Shown here one piece after another: positions 31,823-39,695 of a stretch of 39,821 nt of DNA (position 1 is its first letter; the number at the start of each line of letters is the position of its first letter). The translations under genes and the position numbers were made by a program. The notes under the pieces were generated by a model, which worked only from the letters and a program-made list of their open reading frames with translations, was not told the origin of the DNA and did no database searches. Source of the DNA: Bacillota bacterium (GTDB lineage: Bacteria > Bacillota > DTU025 > MWDF01); the NCBI GenBank assembly GCA_029565935.1, contig JAKQNF010000004.1:1-39821 (forward strand), in the 5' to 3' direction.

Positions 31823-31878
31823 ATGCTCTCCCCGAAGTAGGCGGTGGATGATAGAACTGTCCACTTCGGGGAGAGCAT
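31823..31878. repeat. 16-bp perfect inverted repeat between convergent genes
   Basis: ATGCTCTCCCCGAAGT (31823-31838) is inverted exactly at 31863-31878, with a 24-base loop. It lies between the lipoprotein stop (31799) and the mgtE stop (31910). No T-run follows on either strand, so it may act as a bidirectional transcript end formed by RNA processing, or as a protein site. Confidence 0.75.
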
Positions 31879-31909
31879 ATCAAAAAGAAGCTTCACTACA
31901 TCCTCAGGT

Positions 31910-33286
31910 TCACAATCCGATTATCATCCTCGCTGTCGAGAAATAGATAATCAGGCCCAGCGCGTCCACTATCGTCGTGATCAGCGGCCCGGCTATTACC
32001 GCCGGATCAAGGTTAAGGTGCATTGCGATTATGGGCAGGCCTGCACCCGCGACCGAACCGATCATCACTGTAAACAGCATGGAGATGCCGATCGTAATGC
32101 CCATATGCAGCCAATTGACGCCGGCGTGCGGGATCAGGAAGGACAACACAATCCCCGCCAGACCGGTAACCAGACCCAGAAGGAGCCCTATGCGCGTCTC
32201 TTTCCAAATCACCTTAAGGCCGTCCTTGAGATGTACTTCCTTGAGCGCCAGGGACCTGATCATTATCGCCGACGATTGCGACCCCGCATTGCCTCCGCAG
32301 CCTATAAGAAGAGGGATGAAGAATGTCAGGGAGACCACGGCCTCCAGGGATTCTTCGAAACCTTTCATTATGAAACCGCTGGATAGATCAGCCAAAAACA
32401 GGATCGCCAGCCATATGACCCTGTTGAACCAGTGTTTAGTCGTCCTGGTGGACATATATGTCTCGTCCGAGGACAGGGTGCCTGCCATTTTCTGTATGTC
32501 CTCGGTGGCTTCCTCGTCAACTACGTGAAGGATATCGTCGGCAGTGATTATGCCCGTAAGCTTGTCGTGTTCATCCACGACGGGAAGGGCCGAGAAACCG
32601 TACTTCTTGAAGAGCTGTGCCGCCTCTTCCTGGTCGCTGCCAACTCCTACTTTTACTACCTTCCTGTGCATTATCTCGCTGACTTTCAGCATCGGATTCG
32701 CGACGACGATATCCCTCAGCGAGAGCACGCCCACGAGCCTTTCATCCGCATCCACCACGTAGATATCATTCAAGGTCTGGGCTTCCCTTCCGGTGCGCCT
32801 GATGAAATCGAGCGCGTAGTCCACCTTCATGTTCGGGGTAAGGGCCACGTACTCGGTCCCCATTATGCCGCCGGAGCTGTCGTCCTCATAGCTGAGCAGT
32901 TCCTTAAACTCCTGTGCTTCTTCCCTGCCCATTTTCTTGAGGATGTCCTCTGTCTGCTCCTCATCCAGCTCCGAAAGCAAGTCCGTGGCATCGTCCGATT
33001 CCATCGCGCCTATGATGCCTGAAGCTTTCGCCGTGCCTATCTCCGTGACCAGTTCGGTCTGGTCCTCGGTGTCCAGCTCCTCCACAATATCTGCAGCAAG
33101 TTCGCTGGGCAGAAGGCGTATGAGGGACCTTTTATCTTCATCGGAAAGGAGTGAATATGCCTCTGCTAGGTCGGCAGGGTGCTGCTGACCGGCATAGTCC
33201 GCAAGTCCCGCAGAGTCGCCCGCCGACAGGAGGGCCTTGATGTCATCTAGCATCTTCTCTAGTCTCACCCTGGTCTCTTCGTCCAT
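31910..33286 (-). CDS. mgtE: MgtE magnesium transporter (downstream copy)
   Basis: The protein has 458 residues from ATG 33286 with AAAGGAGGG upstream. Parts in order: an N-terminal helical domain with repeats (ELAADIVEELDTEDQTELV, DDATDLLSELDEEQ), a CBS pair (about 140-265, VVDADERLVGVLSLRDIV and VVDEHDKLTGIITADDIL), a plug helix, and a C-terminal membrane domain of about five helices with GCGGNAGSQSSAIMIRSLAL and the ion-pathway TTIVDALG. MgtE is a Mg2+ channel closed by Mg2+ bound to its cytoplasmic domains. It lies 14 bases after its paralogue and shares its leader-controlled transcript. Confidence 0.95.
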   Translation of the reverse strand: MDEETRVRLEKMLDDIKALLSAGDSAGLADYAGQQHPADLAEAYSLLSDEDKRSLIRLLPSELAADIVEELDTEDQTELVTEIGTAKASGIIGAMESDDATDLLSELDEEQTEDILKKMGREEAQEFKELLSYEDDSSGGIMGTEYVALTPNMKVDYALDFIRRTGREAQTLNDIYVVDADERLVGVLSLRDIVVANPMLKVSEIMHRKVVKVGVGSDQEEAAQLFKKYGFSALPVVDEHDKLTGIITADDILHVVDEEATEDIQKMAGTLSSDETYMSTRTTKHWFNRVIWLAILFLADLSSGFIMKGFEESLEAVVSLTFFIPLLIGCGGNAGSQSSAIMIRSLALKEVHLKDGLKVIWKETRIGLLLGLVTGLAGIVLSFLIPHAGVNWLHMGITIGISMLFTVMIGSVAGAGLPIIAMHLNLDPAVIAGPLITTIVDALGLIIYFSTARMIIGL

Positions 33287-33300
33287 GACAAACCCTCCTT

Positions 33301-34680
33301 TCAGATACCTAGCACCGACTTGGCTATGTAGAAATAGATCAAGAGCCCGGCAGAGTCGACTATCGTGGTGACTACCGGCCCGGAAAGCACTGCGGGGTCG
33401 AACCCTACCAAGTGGGCCGCTAGTGGAAGCAAAGAACCTATTACCGATCCGAACAGCACCACGAGCAGCGTGGAAAGGCCCACTATGGTACCGGACTGAG
33501 ACCATAAGAGCTGCTCGGAAGGCATGATCGAAGCTGCTGCGAAACCCATCAACCCGATGCTTATGCCAAGCATCAAGCTAACCTTGGTCTCCTTCCAGAT
33601 GACCTTCAGATAATCCGAGAGGTCGAACTCCCTCAACGCGAGCGCCCTGATGATTATCGCAGATGCCTGGGAACCCGCATTGCCTCCTTCGTCTATTAGC
33701 ATCGGTACGAAGAATATCAGAGTGACGAACTGCCCCAGGATCGCCTCGTTGCTGCGCATTATGCTGCTGGTGAAAGCACCAGTGATGAACAGGGCCAAAA
33801 GCCATACGACTCGTTTCGACCACAGTTCCACTATACCGGAGGCAAGGTATGTGTCCTCGAGAGGCAGCGTCGCAGACATCTTGTGTATGTCCTCAGTAGT
33901 CTCATCCTCAAGGACGTGGATTATATCGTTGGAGGAGATTATGCCGGTCAGCCTGTTTTCATCGTCAACGACGGGAAGGGACAGGAAACCATACTTTTTG
34001 AATATGTACGCCGCCTCTTCCTGGTCGCTGTCCACTTTCACGGACATAACGTTACTGCTCATGATGTCCGCGATCTTGTCGGTCGTGTTAGCCATAACCA
34101 GGTCTCTTAATGAAAGGACGCCTTTTAGGTGCCGCTCATCGTCCACTACGTATACGTAGTAGGCCTTGTCGGAATCGGGGCAGATGACCCTCAGCTCATC
34201 GAATGCACGAGTGACGTCCCAGTTCTCGTTCAGGGCGACGTATTCGGAGGCCATGATGCCGCCAGAGGAATCCTCCTCGTACTTCAACAGGTCCTTGACC
34301 GCTTCGGCATCTTCTTCCATGTTGGAAAGTATGCTCTCGGCTTCGTCCTTATTCAGCTCGAGAAGGAGGTCGGCCGCGTCGTCGGAGTCCATCTCCGAGA
34401 CGATGTCGGCCGTCTTCTCTATACCGAGAACACCGAAAAGCTCGACCTGCAAAGGTATGTCGAGCTCTTGGAATATGTCAGCGGTCAGCTCGCTTGGCAA
34501 CAGTGTAAGGAGCCTTCTGCATTCCTCTTCCGACAACGACTTCAAGGCCTCGGCGATATCAGCTGGCAAAGCCCCCGAGGCCAGTTCCTTGTACGCGCGA
34601 TATGAAGGGTTGTCCAGGAAATTCCTTACAAGCGATAGAGCATCCCCGTTCCTTGGCAGGTTCCTCTGCTCTAACGGCAT
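33301..34680 (-). CDS. mgtE: MgtE magnesium transporter (upstream copy)
   Basis: The protein has 459 residues; AAGGGGGT precedes ATG 34680. It has the same architecture as the following gene: N-domain with ELTADIFQELDIPLQ, CBS pair (VVDDERHLKGVLSLRDLV, VVDDENRLTGIISSNDII), and a membrane domain with DEGGNAGSQASAIIIRALAL and TTIVDSAG. The two proteins are clearly paralogues but differ throughout, so this is an old duplication; they might form mixed dimers. A 150-base leader with a candidate leader peptide and switching helices precedes the gene. Confidence 0.95.
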   Translation of the reverse strand: MPLEQRNLPRNGDALSLVRNFLDNPSYRAYKELASGALPADIAEALKSLSEEECRRLLTLLPSELTADIFQELDIPLQVELFGVLGIEKTADIVSEMDSDDAADLLLELNKDEAESILSNMEEDAEAVKDLLKYEEDSSGGIMASEYVALNENWDVTRAFDELRVICPDSDKAYYVYVVDDERHLKGVLSLRDLVMANTTDKIADIMSSNVMSVKVDSDQEEAAYIFKKYGFLSLPVVDDENRLTGIISSNDIIHVLEDETTEDIHKMSATLPLEDTYLASGIVELWSKRVVWLLALFITGAFTSSIMRSNEAILGQFVTLIFFVPMLIDEGGNAGSQASAIIIRALALREFDLSDYLKVIWKETKVSLMLGISIGLMGFAAASIMPSEQLLWSQSGTIVGLSTLLVVLFGSVIGSLLPLAAHLVGFDPAVLSGPVVTTIVDSAGLLIYFYIAKSVLGI

Positions 34681-34830
34681 GGGCGCACCCCCTTACCAGG
34701 GCGCATCAGGAGGCGTGAAGCAAAGAGCCTGGATGAGCGCCCTTAAGATATTGATAACCCGTAGAAAAATCGTCGTTACCTCGACTTCCAGGGTCCGATT
34801 CCAAGACGCTCACCTCCTCATTTTAAAAGC
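34681..34830 (-). promoter_or_regulatory. mgtE leader with mutually exclusive stems
   Basis: One GGGCGC (34742-34737) can pair with either of two GCGCCC copies: 34704-34699, before the SD, or 34686-34681, between the SD (34694-34687) and the ATG. The second pairing would hide the ribosome site. The first copy lies where a ribosome ending the leader ORF (stop 34706) would sit. It does not match the M-box riboswitch consensus that I know. Confidence 0.5.
34706..34804 (-). CDS. Candidate leader peptide of the mgtE operon (32 aa, MgtL-like start)
   Basis: A TTG start at 34804 has AGGAGG exactly eight bases upstream, and the frame is open for 32 codons to a TGA 25 bases before mgtE. The peptide begins MESDPGSRGNDDF and ends GSLLHAS. 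The enterobacterial Mg2+-sensing leader MgtL, as I recall, starts MEPDP, where acidic and proline residues make ribosomes fall off at low Mg2+. The similarity is short and could be chance, but the position before Mg2+ transporter genes is the same. Translation is supported by the SD; function is inferred. Confidence 0.5.
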   Translation of the reverse strand: MESDPGSRGNDDFSTGYQYLKGAHPGSLLHAS

Positions 34831-34836
34831 AGTCAT

Positions 34837-34865
34837 ATTATACACCAGTCTTGGCGTTATGCGAA
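34837..34865 (-). promoter_or_regulatory. Promoter of the mgtE operon
   Basis: TTCGCA (34865-34860), a 17-base spacer and a perfect TATAAT (34842-34837) on the minus strand; start near 34830. Confidence 0.65.
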
Positions 34866-34903
34866 CCTTAAATGGCCAAAACAGCACGTTTATGCCCGGC
34901 TGC

Positions 34904-34932
34904 TTCAAGAGGGCCCTCCAAAAGGTTATAAT
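34904..34932 (+). promoter_or_regulatory. Candidate promoter of the aminopeptidase-dnaE unit
   Basis: A perfect TATAAT (34927-34932) is preceded at 17 bases by a weak TTCAAG (34904-34909). The start would be near 34939, about 26 bases before the aminopeptidase ATG. Confidence 0.5.
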
Positions 34933-34964
34933 TCTACTTGATGACTATGCATGGAGGTGCTTCG

Positions 34965-35918
34965 ATGGACCAGTTGGCAAGGTCGGCGATGATAGCGGTG
35001 AGGGATTGCATGGGCGCCAAGGCAGGCGAGAGTGTGCTTGTGATCACGGATGATGCGAAGAAGGACATCGGTGAGGCCATCTACGAGGCGGCCAGGCAGA
35101 TGGGATGCGATCCGATGCTTCTTGTCATGCCACCGAGGCTAAGGAACGGCCAGGAGCCGCCGAAAGCCGTTGCGGAGGCGATGAAGGGCGCCGATGTGGT
35201 GCTGTGCCCTACATCCAGGTCCCTTTCGCATACGGACGCAAGGCATGAGGCCTGCAAGAACGGCGCGAGGATCGCCACGCTGCCGGGCATAACAGCGGAA
35301 TGCATGGCAAGGACTTTAGGGGCAGACTATTCGCTGATCAAATCGAGGACGGAGAAGCTCGTCGAGGCGTTCAAGGGCGTAAAGAGTGTCAGGATCACGA
35401 CGGCCGCCGGTACCGACATAACGATGTCGGTGGAAGGAAGGACATTCGGCCCGGACACTGGCATACTGACTTCGAAGGGGGATTTCGGCAATCTGCCTGC
35501 GGGAGAAGCCTATGTGGCCCCGATCGAGGGAACGTCCAGCGGTGTAGTGGTCGTAGACGGCGCCATGGCGGGTTACGGTGTGGCGTCCGTACCGATCGTC
35601 ATGGAAGTAAAGGACGGTTTTGCGGTGAAACTCTCCGGTCCTGAGGACATAGATAGGCTAAACAAGCTTATTGATCCTCTGGGTATGCCGGCGAGGAACA
35701 TCGCGGAGCTCGGTATAGGTACCAACGACAAGGCGATCATAACGGGGCTTGTGCTGGAAGACGAGAAGGTGATGGGGACGATCCACGTCGCCATAGGGGA
35801 TAATTCCCACTTCGGCGGGAATGTCGCGGTACCCAGCCACCTTGATGGCATAGTAAAGTCACCTACGATATGGGCTGACGGCCGCCAGATTATGAAGGAC
35901 GGGAAGCTGTTGATATAG
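34965..35918 (+). CDS. M29-like aminopeptidase family protein
   Basis: The protein has 317 residues from ATG 34965 (GGAGGTG upstream). The N-terminal half looks like a Rossmann-type domain (ESVLVITDDAKKDIGEAIYE); the C-terminal half carries the probable metal ligands of the M29/leucyl aminopeptidase-like group: APIEGTSSGVVVVDG, ELGIGTNDKA, GTIHVAIGDNSHFGG and SHLDGIV. Related proteins include metal-dependent aminopeptidases and the ring-cleaving NicX group, so peptidase activity is likely but not certain. It is shorter than classical M29 enzymes (about 400 residues). It would be cytoplasmic and is 33 bases before dnaE. Confidence 0.8.
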   Translation: MDQLARSAMIAVRDCMGAKAGESVLVITDDAKKDIGEAIYEAARQMGCDPMLLVMPPRLRNGQEPPKAVAEAMKGADVVLCPTSRSLSHTDARHEACKNGARIATLPGITAECMARTLGADYSLIKSRTEKLVEAFKGVKSVRITTAAGTDITMSVEGRTFGPDTGILTSKGDFGNLPAGEAYVAPIEGTSSGVVVVDGAMAGYGVASVPIVMEVKDGFAVKLSGPEDIDRLNKLIDPLGMPARNIAELGIGTNDKAIITGLVLEDEKVMGTIHVAIGDNSHFGGNVAVPSHLDGIVKSPTIWADGRQIMKDGKLLI

Positions 35919-35951
35919 TCAATGAGAAACCGGGCGGAGGAGGTGCGGCCG

Positions 35952-38900
35952 ATGGACAAATTCGTCCACTTACATCTCCATACGGAATACTCTCTTCTCG
36001 ATGGCGCATGCTCGATAAAGAAGCTAATGCCCAGGCTCAAGGAGCTCGGGATGGATTCCTGCGCCATAACCGACCACGGGGCCCTGTTCGGCGCCGTTGA
36101 GTTCTACAATGAGGCGTTGAAGAACGATATCAAGCCTATCATAGGATGCGAGGCCTACATCGCCCCGAATGGCAGGCAGAGCAAGGTCGCGGGGGAGGAC
36201 GACGAGCCTTTCCACCTGGTCCTTCTGGCGACGGACAAGAGAGGATACAAGAACCTGGCCAAGCTGGCCAGCATAGGCTACACGGAGGGCTTCTACTATA
36301 AGCCCAGGGTGGACTTGGAAATGATATCCGCCCATTCGGACGGGCTCATTGCCATGTCAGCATGCCTTGCTGGCGAGATCCCAAGGAGGCTGCTGAATAG
36401 GGATATGTCCGGTGCCGAGAAGGCGGCGGCGAAGTACGCCGACATATTCGGGCACGAGAACTTTTTCCTTGAACTGCAGTCCAACGACATTCCTGAGCAG
36501 ACCATGGTGAACCGCGGCCTGGTCCAAATAGCCTCAAGGACGGGATCCCCGCTGGTCGCGACCAACGACGCCCACTACATAAGGCGGGAGGACGCGAGGT
36601 TCCACGAGGTCCTCCTTTGCATACAGACCGCCACCAACATGCAGAATCCCAACAGGATGAGATTTCCCGGCGACAGCTTCTATGTAAAATCCCCGGAGGA
36701 GATGTACAAGGCGTTCCAGGAAGTGCCTGAAGCGCTAAGGGCCACAGTCGACATCGCCGAGAGGTGCAATTTCTCGTTCGAGCTGGGAAAGCCGAGCATT
36801 CCACGTTTCGACGTACCGCAAGGGCACACGGAACCTAGTTACCTAAGGGAGCTCGTCCATAAAGGGCTGGCTGAGAGGTACCCGGATGCCGGGCAGGATA
36901 TTACGCAGAGGCTCGAGTATGAGCTGGGATGCATAGAGCAGATGGGATACTGCGGATACTTCCTCGTGGTCCAGGACTACGTAAGGTTCGCCAAGGAGAA
37001 CGGCATCCACGTAGGGCCGGGCAGAGGTTCTGCTGCAGGTTCGCTCGTCGCTTACTGCCTGGGAATAACGAACATAGATCCGATAAGGTACGGCCTTCTT
37101 TTTGAAAGATTCCTAAATCCAGAACGCGTATCGATGCCCGATATCGACATAGACTTCTGTTACGTAAGGCGCTCTGAAGTTATGGACTATCTAGCGAGGA
37201 AGTACGGCAGCGACCACTACGCACAGATAATAACGTTCGGGACGATGGCCGCAAGGGCAGCGATAAGGGATGTCGGCAGGGCTCTCGGACTACCTTATGC
37301 CGATGTCGATAAGATAGCGAAGCTAGTGCCGATGGAAAAGGACATAGACATCGGTAAGTCGATCCAGAACGTTCCGGAGCTGGCACAGCTCGTAAACTCC
37401 GATCCCAAGCTCAAAGAGCTCATGGAACTCGCCCAGAGCATAGAAGGGATGCCGAGGCACGCGTCGGTCCACGCCGCAGGCGTCGTGATAACCAAGGATC
37501 CGCTGACCGATACGGTGCCCCTGTACAAATCCAGCGACGGCACGATCACGACGCAGTTCGAGATGGGCGCCCTCGAGCAGCTTGGGCTGCTCAAGATGGA
37601 CATACTCGGGCTAAAGACCCTTACCATAATAGGCGATACGCTGGATATGGTGGAGAAGAAGAGGGGCGTAAGAATAGACATGGACAAGATACCCCTCGAT
37701 GAGCCGGAGATATTCGAGATGCTGTCCAGAGGGGATTCAGAGGCGGTCTTCCAGGTTGAATCCGCCATGTTTAAAAGGCTCCTGGCCGACGTTAGGCCTA
37801 CATGCGTTGAGGACATAATGGCATTGGTCGCGCTAGGCAGGCCCGGGCCAATAACCATGGCGCCCGATTTCGCCTCCGGCAAGAAGAAACCCGAGGGCAT
37901 AAAGTACCTGCACCCTTGCATGGAGGAGATATTGGAGGACACATACGGTGTCATGCTCTACCAAGAGCAGGTCATGAGGGTGGCGAGTGCGTTCGCGGGC
38001 TTCTCGCTGGGCGAAGCGGATATCCTAAGGAGGGCCATGGGCAAGAAGAAGCCCGAAGAGATGGAGGCCATGCACAGGAGGTTCATTGAGGGGGCTACAG
38101 GGCGAGGGAGCGACGAAAGGCTTGCCGAGCAGGTATATAGGTTGATCGAACGGTTCGCGGGATACGGCTTCAATGCGTCTCACTCCGCCGCATACGGCCT
38201 GATAACCTACCATACGGCATATCTCAAGTATCATTACTTCCCTGAGTTCATGGCAGCCACACTGACGTCGACGGTCGAGAACAGCGACAAGGTGGCAGCC
38301 TACATGGACTATTGCAGGAACAAGGGCACGAGGATATTACCACCAGACGTTAACAAATCGGAAAGATATTTCACGGCGGACGAGGCCGCGATATCCATAG
38401 GACTGGCTGCGGTGAAGAACGTCGGTTTGAATGCCGCCGATGCGATAGTAGAAGAAAGAAAGGCCAGAGGGCCGTTCAAATCCCTCGCGGACTTCTGCGA
38501 CAGGATAGACACGGGCATGATCAACAGAAAGGCCATAGAGAGCCTTATCCAAGCCGGGGCCTTCGATGGTTTCGGCACTCGTAAGGCGCATCTATCCGTA
38601 CTTGGCAGCATCATGGCCACGAACGTTTCCAGGAACAGGGGAAGAGGGGACGGCCAAGGTTCCTTCTTCGACCTCTTCGAAGAGCCGGAGGAATTCGGCG
38701 CAAGGTATGACGGACTTCCAGACGTAGGGGAGTTCTCTCGCAAGGAGATGCTTGACATGGAGAAGGAGATGCTGAACATGTACGTTACAGGGCATCCTCT
38801 TGAAGCGGTCTGGGACCAGCTGTCGGGCATGGTAAAGGACAGGATATTGGACTTCCAGGACATGAAGGACGAGGATGCGGTATATTTCGCCGGCATGGTG

Positions 38901-39119
38901 GTAGGGGTGCGCAGGACGATGACGAGGTCCGGCAAGCCCATGGGATATATTAGAATTGAGGATATGGCCGGTTCGGTTGAAACAGTCGTATTCCCGAATC
39001 TATGGGAGCAAGCCGGCGGAATATCAAATGGTGACGTTCTTATAGTTGACGGAAGGCTCGACTATAAGGAAGATGTAATCAAGGTGATAGCTAATAGGAT
39101 GCGAAGGGTCAAATTCTAG
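35952..39119 (+). CDS. dnaE: DNA polymerase III alpha subunit
   Basis: The protein has 1055 residues from ATG 35952, with GGAGGAGG upstream; ten more in-frame codons exist but lack an SD. The N-terminal PHP domain opens FVHLHLHTEYSLLDGA and has the TDHGALFG motif. The polymerase core shows GPGRGSAAGSLVAY, the catalytic aspartates in PDIDIDF (about 396-402) and LGRPGP with QEQVMRVA. The C-terminal part has the helix-hairpin-helix/clamp region and an OB-fold (VYFAGMVVGVRRTMTRSGKP). It is slightly shorter than the E. coli protein and typical of DnaE-type enzymes in many phyla. It is the main replicative polymerase. Confidence 0.98.
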   Translation: MDKFVHLHLHTEYSLLDGACSIKKLMPRLKELGMDSCAITDHGALFGAVEFYNEALKNDIKPIIGCEAYIAPNGRQSKVAGEDDEPFHLVLLATDKRGYKNLAKLASIGYTEGFYYKPRVDLEMISAHSDGLIAMSACLAGEIPRRLLNRDMSGAEKAAAKYADIFGHENFFLELQSNDIPEQTMVNRGLVQIASRTGSPLVATNDAHYIRREDARFHEVLLCIQTATNMQNPNRMRFPGDSFYVKSPEEMYKAFQEVPEALRATVDIAERCNFSFELGKPSIPRFDVPQGHTEPSYLRELVHKGLAERYPDAGQDITQRLEYELGCIEQMGYCGYFLVVQDYVRFAKENGIHVGPGRGSAAGSLVAYCLGITNIDPIRYGLLFERFLNPERVSMPDIDIDFCYVRRSEVMDYLARKYGSDHYAQIITFGTMAARAAIRDVGRALGLPYADVDKIAKLVPMEKDIDIGKSIQNVPELAQLVNSDPKLKELMELAQSIEGMPRHASVHAAGVVITKDPLTDTVPLYKSSDGTITTQFEMGALEQLGLLKMDILGLKTLTIIGDTLDMVEKKRGVRIDMDKIPLDEPEIFEMLSRGDSEAVFQVESAMFKRLLADVRPTCVEDIMALVALGRPGPITMAPDFASGKKKPEGIKYLHPCMEEILEDTYGVMLYQEQVMRVASAFAGFSLGEADILRRAMGKKKPEEMEAMHRRFIEGATGRGSDERLAEQVYRLIERFAGYGFNASHSAAYGLITYHTAYLKYHYFPEFMAATLTSTVENSDKVAAYMDYCRNKGTRILPPDVNKSERYFTADEAAISIGLAAVKNVGLNAADAIVEERKARGPFKSLADFCDRIDTGMINRKAIESLIQAGAFDGFGTRKAHLSVLGSIMATNVSRNRGRGDGQGSFFDLFEEPEEFGARYDGLPDVGEFSRKEMLDMEKEMLNMYVTGHPLEAVWDQLSGMVKDRILDFQDMKDEDAVYFAGMVVGVRRTMTRSGKPMGYIRIEDMAGSVETVVFPNLWEQAGGISNGDVLIVDGRLDYKEDVIKVIANRMRRVKF

Positions 39120-39136
39120 GTCCAGGGGTGAGAACC

Positions 39137-39340
39137 ATGTGGGTAGTGATTCATCTGGCTCCGAATAAGATGGAAGCCGAGATCCTTAAATCAGTCCTGG
39201 AGGCGGAGAACATCCTTGTGAGGTTGAGGCCGGCGTCCATCCCGCATCTTGGGGACCTTGGCCCTTTTGACGTGATGGTACTTGAAAGCGAACTTGAGTA
39301 CGCAAGAGAAGTGCTCGAGGGCAAGGAAGACATAATATAG
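39137..39340 (+). CDS. DUF2007-type putative signal-transducing protein
   Basis: The protein has 67 residues; AGGGGTGAG precedes ATG 39137, while the GTG at 39128 overlaps that SD. The short sequence WVVIHLAPNKMEAEILKSVL, then ENILVRLR and DVMVLESELEYAREVLEG, is the beta-alpha-beta-beta-alpha pattern of DUF2007, which resembles a GlnB-like half fold. Function is unknown. It follows dnaE after 17 bases and is probably cotranscribed with it. Confidence 0.8.
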   Translation: MWVVIHLAPNKMEAEILKSVLEAENILVRLRPASIPHLGDLGPFDVMVLESELEYAREVLEGKEDII

Positions 39341-39369
39341 CGCCTACATGTACATGGACAACATCGGCC

Positions 39370-39398
39370 TTGACTGAAGGGCATTATAAAGCTAATAT
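39370..39398 (+). promoter_or_regulatory. Promoter of tRNA-Leu
   Basis: TTGACT (39370-39375), a 17-base spacer and TAATAT (39393-39398); the start near 39405 is just before the tRNA. Confidence 0.75.
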
Positions 39399-39407
39399 TC
39401 TTCCTAG

Positions 39408-39493
39408 GCCGAAGTGGCGGAACGGCAGACGCAGTTGACTCAAAATCAACCGAGTGAAAGCTCATGCGGGTTCAAGTCCCGCCTTCGGCACCA
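39408..39493 (+). tRNA. tRNA-Leu (CAA)
   Basis: Acceptor GCCGAAG/CTTCGGC, anticodon stem GTTGA/TCAAC with loop CTCAAAA giving anticodon CAA, a long class II variable arm (CGAGTGAAAGCTC region), T arm GCGGG-TTCAAGT-CCCGC, discriminator A and encoded CCA. Confidence 0.96.
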
Positions 39494-39503
39494 ATAGGGT
39501 TTA

Positions 39504-39534
39504 AACCGTCAGTTAGCTGGCGGTTAATTTTTTT
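39504..39534 (+). terminator. Terminator after tRNA-Leu
   Basis: AACCGTCAG (39504-39512) pairs with CTGGCGGTT (39517-39525), one G-T pair, followed by AA and seven T. Confidence 0.93.
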
Positions 39535-39695
39535 ATTTCCATATCGGTCCAACAATGGTCCAACACCCCAAATAGATGATGTGAAAATCATATAAGCAAA
39601 GAAGATTGGACACACATTACAACATTCTTAACATATGGACACAATCTAATATGTATGATATGTTGTAATATTTATCATCTAGTAGCATAATATTG
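39535..39695. other. AT-rich region beyond tRNA-Leu with small repeats
   Basis: Composition falls to strongly AT-rich, unlike the rest of the window. It holds a close direct repeat GGTCCAAC (39547 and 39557), GGACACA twice (39608 and 39637) and a 9-base inverted repeat TTACAACAT/ATGTTGTAA (39617-39625, 39660-39668). No gene is seen. It may be the end of an element integrated at the tRNA. Confidence 0.45.

Noticed and set aside
34681-34830. M-box (ykoK) Mg2+ riboswitch
   Set aside because: The conserved M-box segments that I know are not present; the leader instead has a short ORF and a GGGCGC/GCGCCC switch.
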